DNA from: Candidatus Binatia bacterium
Lineage (GTDB): Bacteria > Desulfobacterota > Binatia > UBA12015
Assembly: GCA_029243485.1 (NCBI GenBank)
Contig: JAQWRY010000085.1
Location: forward strand, 45,834 to 109,833
Reading direction: 5' to 3'
DNA length: 64,000 bases
Below, piece by piece: positions 26,710-34,923 of this stretch. Both the position numbers and the translations under genes were made by a program. Position 1 is the stretch's first letter. Each line of letters begins with the position of its first letter. The notes under the pieces were generated by a model. It did not search any database and was not told the DNA's origin. It saw only the letters and a program-made list of their open reading frames with translations.

Positions 26710-28404
26710 TCACCCAGGCTCGGCGGCAGCCGAGCCTTCCTCCGTCTCCGCGGGTGCAGGCGGCGGAGCCGCTTCACCGACGAGGACTCCCAAGCTGCCC
26801 AGGCGCTCGAAACTCATACCTTCGTAACCGGACACCTTCGCAGCGACTTCGGCGAGTGTCGCCCGCGCGTCGAAGCGCGCACTTGCCGGGTCGCCACCGG
26901 CGAGCAAGGCCGCGAGGCGCGTGAACAGGCCGCCGTCGCAGTAGGATCCTTCAGCTGGCGTCATGGCCCGTCGGACGCGCTGGACGCGGCCCGCGTGATT
27001 GGTGAACGTGCCGTCCTTCTCCGCCCAGACCTGTCCGGGAAGCACGACCGAAGCCTTGTCCGCCCACGGAGCCTGGTTGGTGTCCTGCAGGATCAGTGTC
27101 TCGACGTTGTCGAGCACATTGTGGAGAGCTTCGTCCTCGGCGACTTCCGCCAGGGCTTCACTGCCCACGACGTAGAGAAGCTTGATGTCGCCACTCGCGG
27201 CGGCGGCGAGGATCCCGGCGACGTCGGAGCCTCCTTCGCCCGGGACGACACCCATCTCTCGGGCGCCGCGGGCGTTTGCGACCTTCTCGGCCTGGATCAG
27301 GAAGCCATCGGCATCGCCCATCGGGACGACGACGTCGACGTTCGGAGTGCCGATGGCATCACGCGCAAGCGCGGCGAGGTGATACTGCTCTTCGTTCGTG
27401 AGGCTGCCCGAGCCGAGAATACCGACGGCGCCGGCGCCATGCTCATCGATGACGGCTCGGATTCGAGCGGACGCGGCTGCGAGGGCCTCGTCGGTCGAGA
27501 CGACCGGCGTGGCGCCATTTGTCGGCTCGCTGCGCACGGTCGCATCGCGAACGCGTGTCTCGTCCTGAGCAAACGCGTAGTGCAGGCGACCGTGATCACA
27601 CATCCAGGTTTCGTTCACGTCGTCATTACGGCGAGGAACGAGTCGCTGAATTTCGTTCTTGAACATCCCGAGCTTCACGTTGCAGCCGTTCGAGCAGCTC
27701 GGACAGACGCTCTGCGTTTCCTCTAGGAACCACACGCGGCGCTTGTGGTGAAAGTCCTCGGAGAGGAGCGCGCCAACGGGACATATGTCTGCGGTGTTGA
27801 TCGAGTAGTCGTTGTCGAGCGGCTGCCCGGGCGCCGTGCCAATGTGCGAGTGATCCCCGATCCCGAAGACACCAAGCTCGTCGGTCTTGGAGATCTCGTT
27901 GGTAAAGCGGACGCAGCGTCGGCAGAGGATGCAGCGTTCCTGGTCGAAAACGACGCGGGGGCCGATCGGATGGCGCTTCAGGCCCTTGCGGCGCGGGCTC
28001 GACGTGCGCGCGTCCTCGCGGCCGTATCCGTACGAGTAGTCCTGCAGGTAGCACTCGCCGGCTTGGTCGCAGATCGGACAATCCAGCGGATGGTTGATGA
28101 GCAGAAGCTCCATCACTCCGCGGCGAGCCTTCGCGACCTCTTCCGACTGCGTGTCGACCTCCATCCCGTCACCGACGGGAGTGTTGCAGGCGATCGCGAG
28201 CTTCGGCGCGCCGGTCTTCACCTGGCACATGCGGCAACTGCCATCGATCGAGAGCTTCGGATGGTAGCAGTAGTGCGGAATCTCGATGCCGTTATCGAGC
28301 GCCACCTGAAGGAGCATGTCGCCCTTCTCGGCTACGATCTCCCGGCCGTCGATGTTGAGCGTGACGGGATTCTCGAACTTCGAACCAGCGTTCCGGTCAG
28401 ACAT
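26710..28404 (-). CDS. nuoG: NADH-quinone oxidoreductase subunit G
   Basis: NuoG is the large iron-sulfur subunit. The N-terminal 2Fe-2S domain has PHYCYHPKLSIDGSCRMCQV; then come HPLDCPICDQAGECYLQDYS, RCILCRRCVRFTNEIS and SVCPSCSNGCNVKLG, supplying N5, N4 and related cluster ligands. At 564 residues it is shorter than E. coli NuoG (about 900), with a reduced molybdopterin-like C-terminal part ending in an Ala/Glu-rich tail. Its ATG overlaps the nuoB stop by 8 nt. Confidence 0.93.
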   Translation of the reverse strand: MSDRNAGSKFENPVTLNIDGREIVAEKGDMLLQVALDNGIEIPHYCYHPKLSIDGSCRMCQVKTGAPKLAIACNTPVGDGMEVDTQSEEVAKARRGVMELLLINHPLDCPICDQAGECYLQDYSYGYGREDARTSSPRRKGLKRHPIGPRVVFDQERCILCRRCVRFTNEISKTDELGVFGIGDHSHIGTAPGQPLDNDYSINTADICPVGALLSEDFHHKRRVWFLEETQSVCPSCSNGCNVKLGMFKNEIQRLVPRRNDDVNETWMCDHGRLHYAFAQDETRVRDATVRSEPTNGATPVVSTDEALAAASARIRAVIDEHGAGAVGILGSGSLTNEEQYHLAALARDAIGTPNVDVVVPMGDADGFLIQAEKVANARGAREMGVVPGEGGSDVAGILAAAASGDIKLLYVVGSEALAEVAEDEALHNVLDNVETLILQDTNQAPWADKASVVLPGQVWAEKDGTFTNHAGRVQRVRRAMTPAEGSYCDGGLFTRLAALLAGGDPASARFDARATLAEVAAKVSGYEGMSFERLGSLGVLVGEAAPPPAPAETEEGSAAAEPG

Positions 28405-29008
28405 CGTGAATCTTGACCTGCCCTGGGGACATACGCACGGGCGCTCCTGCCTGGAAGTCCAGCGCCGGCTGCTGTCCGTGGATGTTCTCGACGGGGCGAT
28501 CGCTTCGCTCGCGGCGGATGCGTTCCTGCAGCTTGAGTAGTCCGTCGATGACCGCTTCGGGCCGCGGCGGGCAGCCGGGAACGTAGATGTCGACGGGAAC
28601 GATGCTGTCGATCCCCTGGACCACCGCGTAGTTGTTGTAGGGCCCGCCGGTATTCGTGCAGTTACCGAACGACATGACCCACTTGGGATCCGCCATCTGC
28701 TCCCACACGCGACGTAATACGGGCGCCTGCCGGTGCGTGATCGTGCCGACGACCAGGAGGAGATCCGACTGGCGCGGCGTGAACCGCGGTAGGGTCAGCC
28801 CGAATCGATCGGTGTCGAACCTCGGGCCCGTGACGGACATGTATTCCATCCCGCAGCAGGCCGTGACGAAGGGGTACTGGAAGAACGCGAACTTCCGCGC
28901 CCACGCCAGAGCGTCCTCGTAGCGAGACGTAAAGAACGAGTCTCGCAGGTCCGACCCACCCGGACGGCCATCCTGGTGGAGAAACTGCTCTTTTGTTTCG
29001 GTCGCCAT
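28397..29008 (-). CDS. nuoB: NADH-quinone oxidoreductase subunit B
   Basis: NuoB holds cluster N2, next to quinone. The ligands are seen in VTACCGMEYMS (the tandem cysteines), FGNCTNTGGPYNNY and VPGCPPRPEAVID. The 203-residue protein has a tail of about 50 residues beyond the core. It is the first nuo gene of the run; nuoA, which normally precedes it, is absent. A 124-nt gap separates it from the upstream cysteine-rich gene and could contain a promoter, but no convincing site was recognised. Confidence 0.95.
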   Translation of the reverse strand: MATETKEQFLHQDGRPGGSDLRDSFFTSRYEDALAWARKFAFFQYPFVTACCGMEYMSVTGPRFDTDRFGLTLPRFTPRQSDLLLVVGTITHRQAPVLRRVWEQMADPKWVMSFGNCTNTGGPYNNYAVVQGIDSIVPVDIYVPGCPPRPEAVIDGLLKLQERIRRERSDRPVENIHGQQPALDFQAGAPVRMSPGQVKIHDV

Positions 29009-29132
29009 GGTCCCCTCTAACTGATCCTCACAACCCGGGTACTCTAGCGACGGAAAGGTCCCTCCGCCACCCGGCCGCCCACGTCGACTCCCGAAAACTC
29101 CCCGGCCTTAGGCAGATTCTTCTTGGAGTCCC

Positions 29133-29342
29133 CTACTGGATGTTGCGGAGGGTGAAGCCGGGTTCATGGACGATATTGCCGACGCCGCCGGCACCCTTGG
29201 CCGGGTCCATCTCGTTGGTGCAGCCGAACTCGCAGGGCTCGCCGTCCACGCAGGGCTGGCAGCAGTAAACGATGCTTCCGAGGCGGATGCCCCGATCGAC
29301 AGCGATCATGCAGCCGCAGACCGGACATTTCAGATTGGCCAT
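29133..29342 (-). CDS. Small cysteine-rich metal-binding protein (metallothionein/zinc-ribbon-like)
   Basis: ATG 29342 has GGAGG at 5 nt and begins 1 nt after the arnT stop, so it is coupled to the arn operon. The 69-residue protein has eight cysteines in its first 41 residues: KCPVCGCM, then VYCCQPCVDGEPCEFGC. The spacing recalls bacterial metallothioneins (CxC, then YCxxxC...C) and small zinc ribbons. The C-terminal third has no cysteine. Metal binding is likely from the pattern; the metal and role are unknown, and presence in an arn operon is unusual. Confidence 0.72.
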   Translation of the reverse strand: MANLKCPVCGCMIAVDRGIRLGSIVYCCQPCVDGEPCEFGCTNEMDPAKGAGGVGNIVHEPGFTLRNIQ

Positions 29343-29343
29343 C

Positions 29344-31101
29344 TCATCCTCCGCTCCGGCCCCCCGAAGGCGAGCCGTCCCCCTGTGGTACCCCGGCCGC
29401 TGGCCCTTCGCCATCCCCGGTTGCCGGGAAGTTGACCACCACGACCCGGTGGCGGTCCCGACCGAGCAGCCTCGGGTCGGAATCGACGCGTTTGGCGATT
29501 TCCGGGACCAGATCCCGATTGGTCAAGACAAAGACCCGACGGCCCGAATTCCACTCGCGAATGAGGGGCTCGAGATCCGCCCAGTAGTACTCTTCGCGCT
29601 CGGGGGAGATCGAGACGCCGTGCCAGACCTCGCCGTAGCTGCGGATCAGGCCGACCCGCCGTTGCGTGTAGAACGGCATCCCCTGCCAGAGCTTCCTGTA
29701 GAGCACGACGAGATCGCCGTCGCGGTACTCGGCGTCGACCACCTGCGCGAGTTCCTCTGACGTCTTCACGACCTGACGCCCCGGCAGCGCCCCGAACACG
29801 CCGAGTCCGACACCCAAGATCAGAAGCGTCATCGCGGTCGCCGCCGTTTGCTGGCCACCGAACCGCGAGCGTCCAACGAAGAAGCCGAACGCGCCGAACG
29901 CGAGGCCGGTTCGTGCCACTGCCCCGACGATCGCTGACACGTCGTCCACGCTCCCGCCGAACGCCTGCGCGAACCTCGACTCCAGGGGCCAACCGATGGC
30001 CGCCGCCGCGAGGGCGATGAGACCGACGACGAACATGAGCGTGCCGAGCCAACGCGCGACCCGAGCAGCCAGCTTCGTTCGCTCCACCACGCGGTCGAGC
30101 CATCCGCCGGCCACCAACGCCAAGGGGGGCAGCGCGGGCAGGATGTAGGTCGCAAGCTTCGAGCTCGCAGCGGTGAAGAACGCGATGATCACGACGCCCC
30201 ACAGCAGAAGGAAGAAGCGCGCGTCGCTCGGGACTTCTTTGAAGCAGGCACGTCCCTCGCGCGTGCACGCCAGCCCGATGGCCAACGCCGTCCACGGCAG
30301 CGGACCGCCCAGCAGAACCGGAATGTAATAGAACGGCCCTTCGGGGTGGCCGACCTCCGCGGTGAATCGCTGGAAGTTCTCCCGCACGAAGAAGAAGTGC
30401 AGGAACTCGGGGTTGGCCTGGGAAACCAGCACGAACCACGGGACGACGATCGCAACGAAGAGCAGGATCGGGGTCGGTCGGAGCAGGGATCCCAGCGTCG
30501 ACCAGTCCCGTCGCCAGAGCAGGAACACGAGCGCGACGAGTCCCGGGAGGACCAGGCCCACCGGGCCTTTCGCGAGCACTCCGAGCGCCGCGCTGATCGC
30601 GACGGCGGCGACCCAGCCGCTCTTCTTCTCGGAGACGGATGCACCGTAGAAGCAGGCCATGGTCGCCGTCATGCAGGCGGTGAGCACCATATCGATCGTG
30701 AGCGCTTCGGCGAGGACGAAGAAGATCGGACTGCTCGCGAGGATCCCGGCTCCGAAGAGCGCCCCGCGGCGTCCGAGCAGGTGTTGGCCCAGGAAAAACG
30801 TCATCACGACCGTCAGGATTCCGGCGAGAGCCGGAACGGCACGCGCGGCACCTGCGCTCGTGCCGAACGCTTCGAACGAGAGCGCGACCAGCCAATAGAA
30901 CAACGGTGGCTTCTCGAAATAGACGACGTAGTTCAGCTTCGGCGTCACCCAGTCGCCGCTCTCGATCATCTCTCGCGGAATCTCCGCGTAGCGTCCTTCG
31001 TCGGGATCCTGAAGCGGGTAGCCGCCAATCTCGGCGAGATAGAGCACGGCGAGCACGAGCAGACCGAGGAAAGCGACGAGCTTTTGGTTACGGGCCGTCA
31101 C
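29344..31101 (-). CDS. arnT: ArnT-like lipid A aminoarabinose transferase (GT83)
   Basis: ArnT moves L-Ara4N from undecaprenyl phosphate to lipid A in the periplasm, lowering negative charge and giving polymyxin resistance. GTG 31101 overlaps the arnD stop (GTGA) and gives 585 residues. The first periplasmic loop holds LQDPDEGRYAEIPREM, with the Asp-Glu-Arg typical of this glycosyltransferase fold, then YFEKPPLFYWLVALSFEAFG. About a dozen membrane helices follow, then a C-terminal periplasmic domain. The frame is open far upstream within arnD, which I reject as shadow. The arn context supports ArnT over a generic mannosyltransferase-like protein. Confidence 0.87.
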   Translation of the reverse strand: MTARNQKLVAFLGLLVLAVLYLAEIGGYPLQDPDEGRYAEIPREMIESGDWVTPKLNYVVYFEKPPLFYWLVALSFEAFGTSAGAARAVPALAGILTVVMTFFLGQHLLGRRGALFGAGILASSPIFFVLAEALTIDMVLTACMTATMACFYGASVSEKKSGWVAAVAISAALGVLAKGPVGLVLPGLVALVFLLWRRDWSTLGSLLRPTPILLFVAIVVPWFVLVSQANPEFLHFFFVRENFQRFTAEVGHPEGPFYYIPVLLGGPLPWTALAIGLACTREGRACFKEVPSDARFFLLLWGVVIIAFFTAASSKLATYILPALPPLALVAGGWLDRVVERTKLAARVARWLGTLMFVVGLIALAAAAIGWPLESRFAQAFGGSVDDVSAIVGAVARTGLAFGAFGFFVGRSRFGGQQTAATAMTLLILGVGLGVFGALPGRQVVKTSEELAQVVDAEYRDGDLVVLYRKLWQGMPFYTQRRVGLIRSYGEVWHGVSISPEREEYYWADLEPLIREWNSGRRVFVLTNRDLVPEIAKRVDSDPRLLGRDRHRVVVVNFPATGDGEGPAAGVPQGDGSPSGGRSGG

Positions 31102-32006
31102 CCGGCAACCTGACACGCGACCGTGCCGCCTCGCCCCGGCAGGCGCCCGGGGGCGACGGAGCCGAGTGGGAGGTCCGCTGCGGGACCGAGTCCCGTCACG
31201 ACCTCGCCGAGCGTGCGCACCGGCAGCTGGTCCCGCACGCGTTCGAGGAGCGAATCCAGCTGCCCAAGGTAGGCGGAGCCTTCCACCTCGGTGTGGATGG
31301 TGTGCACGTTCAGCGCACCGGGATCGATCCACCCCTTGTATGCCGCGTTGAGCTCTTCGTTCGTCGTTCCGATGCGGCCGAGGATCTCGTCGAGCGTAGG
31401 AAGTGTCGTCGGCATCTCCGGCGTCGGCGACTCGTAGCCGTCGACACGCGGGCGGTACGGAGCCGTTCCCCGGGTATCGCTCCGGTGACGCAACCCGAGT
31501 GCGTCGGTCGCCCGAAGGCTGTCCGCCGTGCACTGCCAACCGGGCGCGGCGAAGCAGTCCGGGCTCCGCCCGAGGATTTCCTCGAACAGGGTCGCAGCCC
31601 GTCCCACTTCGGCGTTCACCTCGTCCGCCGCCATGAGGGCGAGATCGTCATGCCAGTAGACGTGGTCGAAACCGTGAATCCCAAGTTCGTGGCCGCTGTT
31701 CTCGATCTCCACGAGCCGCTCGGGTTGGTTGGCTACCACGGGCACCGATGGGAGGAGGGTTCCACGAAGCATCGTCGAGAGCGGATAGAGGCTCGGCGCC
31801 CCACTTCGCATCATCTTTCTGAGGAAGCCCTTCTGCTTGAAGACCCGCAAAACCGAGCGTCCCGTTCGGTCAGGGCCCATCGTAACGAACCAGCTGGCGC
31901 GAATGCCGTGCTTCGCGAAGAGATCGAGCAAGCGCGGCGCGCCCTCGCGCAGACCGACGTGGGTATCCACGTCGACCTTCAGCACGAAGGCGGCCTCCGG
32001 CTTCAC
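31098..32006 (-). CDS. arnD: ArnD, deformylase of undecaprenyl phosphate-L-Ara4FN
   Basis: ArnD removes the formyl group from the lipid-linked sugar before transfer. It is a NodB-like polysaccharide deacetylase. The 302-residue protein has the metal-binding Asp region LKVDVDTHVGLREGAPRLLD, ASWFVTMGPDRTGRSVLRVF, and the His pair in ELGIHGFDHVYWHDD. LNVHTIHTEVEGSAY near the C-terminus holds the late histidines. GTG 32006 overlaps the upstream stop by 4 nt. Confidence 0.87.
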   Translation of the reverse strand: MKPEAAFVLKVDVDTHVGLREGAPRLLDLFAKHGIRASWFVTMGPDRTGRSVLRVFKQKGFLRKMMRSGAPSLYPLSTMLRGTLLPSVPVVANQPERLVEIENSGHELGIHGFDHVYWHDDLALMAADEVNAEVGRAATLFEEILGRSPDCFAAPGWQCTADSLRATDALGLRHRSDTRGTAPYRPRVDGYESPTPEMPTTLPTLDEILGRIGTTNEELNAAYKGWIDPGALNVHTIHTEVEGSAYLGQLDSLLERVRDQLPVRTLGEVVTGLGPAADLPLGSVAPGRLPGRGGTVACQVAG

Positions 32007-32962
32007 TGGGTTTCGTTGCGGAACCAGTTGATGGTTTGCCGCAGTCCTTCTTCGAGCTTCGCGAGATCCTGGACGCCGAGCTGCTCCTTCATCTTCGCCG
32101 CGTTTGGAACGCGCCGGCCGATGTCCTCATAACTCTCTCCGTATACCTCTTGCTGCTTGACGAACTTGATATCACTCTTGCTGCCCGAGATCTCGATCAT
32201 GACCTTCGCGAGGTCGAGGATCGACGTCTCGACGTCCGTACCGATGTTGTAGATCTCGCCGTTCGTGTTGTCCTGGAGTCCAGCGTTCGCCGTCGCGGTA
32301 ACCGCGTCGGTCACGTACGTGAAGCAGCGCGTCTGCAGACCATCCCCGATCACCGTGAGTGGCTCGTTCCGCAGCAGCTGCCCCATGAAAATCGTGATGA
32401 TGCGACCGGCATCGAGCTTGTCGAGGCGCGGACCGAAGATGTTGAAGTACCGGATGATCGTCACCGGCAGACCCATTTTGTTGTAGGCGAAGCAGAAGTG
32501 CTCGCCGACCGCCTTCGAGGTCGAGTAGCACCAGCGATCGATGCGCGTGGAGCCGAGCACGCGATCGTCGTCTTCGGACCACGGCAGGTTTGGGTTGCGG
32601 CCGTACACCTCGGACGTCGAGCTAAAGACGACCTTACGTCCGTACTTGAACGCGGTCTTCAGAACGTTCTGCGTGCCGTTCACGTTGACGTTCAACACCT
32701 GGTACGGATCGCCGACGTAGTGCTCGACGCCGACCACCGCGGCCAGGTGGAAGACCAGCTCGCATTGCGAGACCAGCGAGTCGAGGATGCCCATGTCCAT
32801 CACGCTGTCGCGGACGACCCGGAACTTCGGGTGCCCGATTAGATGACGGACCTTCGTCGTGCCACCGGGCTCGAGGATGAAGACTTCATGTCCTCGCGAG
32901 AGCAGCTCTTCGGAGAGATGGGATCCGATGAACCCGCCGCCCCCCGTGATCAATACCTTCAA
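32003..32962 (-). CDS. ArnA-type UDP-glucuronate decarboxylase, stand-alone
   Basis: This extended SDR enzyme matches the C-terminal half of bifunctional ArnA, which oxidises and decarboxylates UDP-glucuronate to UDP-Ara4O. The NAD loop is ITGGGGFIGSHL (5-16). STSEVYG holds the catalytic Ser-Glu pair, RWCYSTSK the Tyr-x3-Lys, and DGLQTRCFTYV the arginine equivalent to ArnA Arg619. The 319-residue product starts at TTG 32962 behind AGGAGGT and overlaps the formyltransferase gene by 4 nt. A related UDP-sugar epimerase is the alternative, but the arn neighbours make ArnA function most likely. Confidence 0.82.
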   Translation of the reverse strand: MKVLITGGGGFIGSHLSEELLSRGHEVFILEPGGTTKVRHLIGHPKFRVVRDSVMDMGILDSLVSQCELVFHLAAVVGVEHYVGDPYQVLNVNVNGTQNVLKTAFKYGRKVVFSSTSEVYGRNPNLPWSEDDDRVLGSTRIDRWCYSTSKAVGEHFCFAYNKMGLPVTIIRYFNIFGPRLDKLDAGRIITIFMGQLLRNEPLTVIGDGLQTRCFTYVTDAVTATANAGLQDNTNGEIYNIGTDVETSILDLAKVMIEISGSKSDIKFVKQQEVYGESYEDIGRRVPNAAKMKEQLGVQDLAKLEEGLRQTINWFRNETQ

Positions 32963-33918
32963 ATCCCACCTCCTGCCGCATCGTGCTGCGGCTCATCATC
33001 GAATCGAGCACCGGCGTCCATCGCCGCACCCTGCGCCCACTCCCGGCCGCTCCGTCGAGACTCCCCATCCCATGTGACGTGGAGAAGCTCCAGAGCGCCG
33101 TCCCCGGTGGCTACCAGAGGAGAGCCTTCCCGGTCGACGAACACGTCTCCCGGCTGGGAGCCGGCCCAACTCGGGCGCGTGTCCGCGGCCCACACCAGCA
33201 ATTTTCGCCCCTGCACATGCGAGAACGCCCCGGGCCACGGGTCGGTCACGGCGCGGACGAGGTTTCGAATCTCCTCGGCGGGTCGGCTCCAATCGATCCG
33301 TCCGTCGGCGGGCCGCCGCCCTCCGAAGTAGGTCGATTGGCTGTGGTTCTGCTCGACGCAGGGCACAGTACCCTTGTAGAGCTGTGGATGAACCTCCCGC
33401 AGGATCATCGACGCCTGCGCGGCGAGCTTCTGGGTGAGGCTCTGCGCCGTGTCCTCGCGGCCGATCGCGACGCGACGCTGCGACACGATGCCCCCGTGGT
33501 CCGGCTTCTCGTCCATGTGATGGAGAGTCACGCCGGTTTCGGCCTCGCCGTTCACGAGAACCCAGTTCACCGGCGCGCGCCCGCGGTACTTCGGGAGCAA
33601 CGAGCCGTGCATGTTGAGCGCGGCCCGGGACGGCAACGCGAGTAGTTCGGGGCCCATCATCTGCCGAAAGTAGAACGAGAAGAGATACTCGGGTGCGACG
33701 TCTCGAATCGCGGCGAGCGTTTCCGGCGCATTCACATCGTCGGGCATGACGACCTCGACGCCAGACGAGACCGCCAAGTCGCGAACCGACGAGAACCAGA
33801 TCTTCTCATTCGGCGAATCCTCATGCGTGACCACCAAAGCAACGTTGGTCCCCAGCGCGAGTAGCTCTCCCAAGCATGCATGGCCGACTTCACCGTAGGC
33901 GCAGACGACGGCTCTCAC
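32959..33918 (-). CDS. ArnA-type UDP-L-Ara4N formyltransferase, stand-alone
   Basis: This matches the N-terminal half of ArnA, which formylates UDP-L-Ara4N with formyl-tetrahydrofolate. The catalytic trio is visible: Asn and His in ALNMHGSLLPKYRGRAPVNW and Asp in HHMDEKPDHGGIV. The C-terminal part has RPADGRIDWSRPAEEIRN and VRAVTDPWPGAF. The 319-residue protein carries a short tail beyond the usual domain. GTG 33918 overlaps the arnC stop by 4 nt. In enterobacteria this domain is fused to the decarboxylase. Confidence 0.88.
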   Translation of the reverse strand: MRAVVCAYGEVGHACLGELLALGTNVALVVTHEDSPNEKIWFSSVRDLAVSSGVEVVMPDDVNAPETLAAIRDVAPEYLFSFYFRQMMGPELLALPSRAALNMHGSLLPKYRGRAPVNWVLVNGEAETGVTLHHMDEKPDHGGIVSQRRVAIGREDTAQSLTQKLAAQASMILREVHPQLYKGTVPCVEQNHSQSTYFGGRRPADGRIDWSRPAEEIRNLVRAVTDPWPGAFSHVQGRKLLVWAADTRPSWAGSQPGDVFVDREGSPLVATGDGALELLHVTWDGESRRSGREWAQGAAMDAGARFDDEPQHDAAGGGI

Positions 33919-34913
33919 TGCGCGTCGTCGACTTCGTCGGACCCGGCGGGCTGCGAAATCACCTCGCGGATCCGAAAGATCGGGCGCCGACGAACCTCGG
34001 CGTAAATCCGCCCGACGTACTCACCGACGAGACCGACGGCCAGCAGCAGCACTCCCATGAACGCGAACAGAATCGCGAACAGGGTGAAAATCCCCTCGCT
34101 CTCCGGACCCAAGATGATGCGGCGGGCAAAGAGCAAGGCCGACAGCGCGCCCCCCGCGATCGCGATGAAGAAACCTGCGACGCTCACGAGCTGAATCGGC
34201 AGCAACGAAAAGCCGGTGATCAGGTCAAAGCCGAGACGCATGAGTCGCAAGGGCGAGTACTTCGAATTGCCCTGTTCGCGTTCGTAGTGGCGAACGTCGA
34301 TCTCGACCGGATTGCTCGCAAGCATCATGGCGAGCGCTGGAATGAACGCTGCCTGCTCCGCCAGTTCGACGATCTCCTCGACGACCTCGCGCGTATAGCC
34401 GCGCAGCATGCAGCCGTAGTCCTTCATGCCGACGCCCATGCTCGCCGTCGTCACCGTGTTCACAAGAGACGATACCTGCTTGCGAAGCCAGGGGTCCTGC
34501 CTGTTCTCTCGCACAGAACCGACGACGTCGTGGCCGGCACGCAGTTGCTCGAGCAGGCGGGGAATCTCTTCGGGCGGGTTCTGCAGGTCGGCATCGAGCG
34601 TGATGACGTACTTGCCACGTACCACGGAGAAGCCGGCTACGACCGCCGGGTGCTGTCCGAAGTTCCGCGAGAGTTCGACGACCACCATCTCGGGATGGAC
34701 GTGCGCCAGTTCGAGGAGGATCTCGCCCGTGGCATCCTTCGACCCGTCGTTCACGAGGACGAGTTCGAAGCTCTCGCCTCCCATCACGCGAAAGAGCTCG
34801 CCTACCAGGTGGCGCAGGGTTCCCTCTTCGTTGAAGACGGGCACCACGATCGAAACTTCGGGTCGGCCCTCAAGCTGATTTCCCACGCTCCCTGCCACCG
34901 CTTTCTCGCTCAC
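33915..34913 (-). CDS. arnC: ArnC, undecaprenyl-phosphate L-Ara4FN transferase
   Basis: ArnC is a GT2 enzyme that transfers formylated Ara4N to undecaprenyl phosphate on the cytoplasmic face. The 332-residue product has SIVVPVFNEEGTLRHLV, the DGS motif in LVNDGSKDATGE, and YVITLDADLQNPPEEIPRLL. Two C-terminal membrane helices (about 235-300) are followed by VGEYVGRIYAEVRRRPIF. The start is GTG 34913. It resembles other polyprenyl-phosphate glycosyltransferases, but the operon fixes the role. Confidence 0.88.
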   Translation of the reverse strand: MSEKAVAGSVGNQLEGRPEVSIVVPVFNEEGTLRHLVGELFRVMGGESFELVLVNDGSKDATGEILLELAHVHPEMVVVELSRNFGQHPAVVAGFSVVRGKYVITLDADLQNPPEEIPRLLEQLRAGHDVVGSVRENRQDPWLRKQVSSLVNTVTTASMGVGMKDYGCMLRGYTREVVEEIVELAEQAAFIPALAMMLASNPVEIDVRHYEREQGNSKYSPLRLMRLGFDLITGFSLLPIQLVSVAGFFIAIAGGALSALLFARRIILGPESEGIFTLFAILFAFMGVLLLAVGLVGEYVGRIYAEVRRRPIFRIREVISQPAGSDEVDDAQ

Positions 34914-34923
34914 TTCGCGCCCT

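Noticed and set aside
31102..31539. N-terminal extension of the ArnT frame by 146 residues
   Set aside because: It lies inside arnD in another frame and is Arg/Gly/Pro-rich; GTG 31101 with 4-nt overlap is the better start.
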